6,014 nucleotides of DNA. Origin: Betaproteobacteria bacterium. Lineage in GTDB: Bacteria > Pseudomonadota > Gammaproteobacteria > Burkholderiales > SG8-41. Shown in pieces: positions 5,740 through 6,014 of this stretch. The stretch covers positions 1-6,014 of the forward strand of contig JANXRI010000025.1 in the NCBI GenBank assembly GCA_025353085.1, read 5' to 3'. Position numbers and translations under genes: made by a program. The notes beneath the pieces are model-generated. The model searched no databases. It saw only the letters and a program-made list of their open reading frames with translations, and was not told where the DNA came from. Within the stretch, counting starts at the first letter, position 1, and each line of letters opens with the position of its first letter.

Positions 5740-6014
5740 CTAGTATCGATAATGATCGGCTTTGTACGGCCCGTCGACCGGCACGCTCAAATAGTGGCAC
5801 TGCGTTTCGGACAGCACGGTTAAGTCGACACCGAGCTTTTTGAGATGCAGGCGCGCGACTTTTTCGTCGAGGTGCTTGGGCAGCGTGTACACCTTGTTTT
5901 CATATTTGCTGCCGTTGACGAAGAGTTCGATTTGCGCGAGCGTCTGGTTGGTAAATGAATTGGACATCACGAACGATGGATGCCCGGTACCGCAGCCAAG
6001 GTTCACCAGGCGTC
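5740..6014 (-). CDS. ahcY: S-adenosylhomocysteine hydrolase, C-terminal part (5' end outside the window)
   Basis: Only the last 90 complete residues are in the window; the gene continues beyond 6014 and the family is usually about 430-475 residues long. The enzyme splits S-adenosylhomocysteine to adenosine and homocysteine using bound NAD, in the cytoplasm as a homotetramer. The fragment begins RLVNLGCGTGHPSFVMSNSF, the hallmark segment around the His that contacts the adenosine, followed by TNQTLAQIELF. It then has the LPKHLDEKVARLHL helix and ends with the canonical KADHYRY, whose Lys and last Tyr reach the NAD site of a neighbouring subunit. The stop is TAG at 5740-5742. metF follows on the same strand. 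The upstream leader, where an SAH riboswitch is often found in proteobacteria, is not visible. Confidence 0.98.
   Translation of the reverse strand, partial: RLVNLGCGTGHPSFVMSNSFTNQTLAQIELFVNGSKYENKVYTLPKHLDEKVARLHLKKLGVDLTVLSETQCHYLSVPVDGPYKADHYRY

Noticed and set aside
5054..5843. Several plus-strand open frames opposite metF and ahcY
   Set aside because: They are antisense shadows of two well-recognised enzymes and have no convincing ribosome binding sites.
1..6014. Mobile element, CRISPR array, tRNA or defence island
   Set aside because: No terminal repeats, transposase, integrase, regular spacer-repeat pattern or tRNA cloverleaf were seen on either strand.

Overview
The window looks like a chromosomal segment of a moderately GC-rich Gram-negative proteobacterium, most probably a betaproteobacterium. 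This is inferred from the style of the AhcY and MetF proteins, their adjacency, and two proteins with signal peptides that carry folds of the cell envelope. Lineage is inferred from protein character only, not from a marker gene. All seven recognisable genes lie on the minus strand, so the biological reading order runs from high to low coordinates. No tRNA, rRNA, CRISPR array, insertion sequence or phage gene is visible. Coding density is high and the largest gap is 167 bp (3430-3596).

Region 1 (about 3597-6014) is metabolic. It holds the C-terminal end of S-adenosylhomocysteine hydrolase (ahcY, cut by the window edge), then methylenetetrahydrofolate reductase (metF), an SMP-30/gluconolactonase-family beta-propeller, and a small DUF427 protein. 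The gaps are 41, 22 and 10 bp. The ribosome binding site of the DUF427 gene overlaps the stop codon of the SMP-30 gene, which suggests one transcription unit with translational coupling. AhcY and MetF serve the activated methyl cycle: AhcY removes S-adenosylhomocysteine and yields homocysteine, and MetF makes the methyl-folate used to remethylate it. The two downstream genes have no obvious link to that cycle.

Region 2 (1-3429) is the unusual part. A 229-residue secreted protein of unknown function, a secreted CsgG-family protein and a transmembrane Ser/Thr protein kinase follow each other on the same strand with gaps of 48 and 39 bp. The kinase has a complete cytoplasmic catalytic domain, one membrane helix and a large periplasmic part that continues beyond the window edge. 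By eye, all three proteins carry variants of the same CsgG/LPP20-like module: a helix, then a short strand with a G-[LF]-R-type or N-F-P-V-L-E-R-type turn, then a GA[ND]F-type strand, then a long strand hairpin. No curli subunit or accessory gene is present, and the CsgG-like protein has no cysteine to be lipidated. The best reading is an undescribed envelope-sensing or envelope-assembly module in which a eukaryotic-type kinase and its secreted partners share a fold. The 167-bp gap before this cluster probably holds its promoter and contains a dense group of TTGC/GCAA half-sites.
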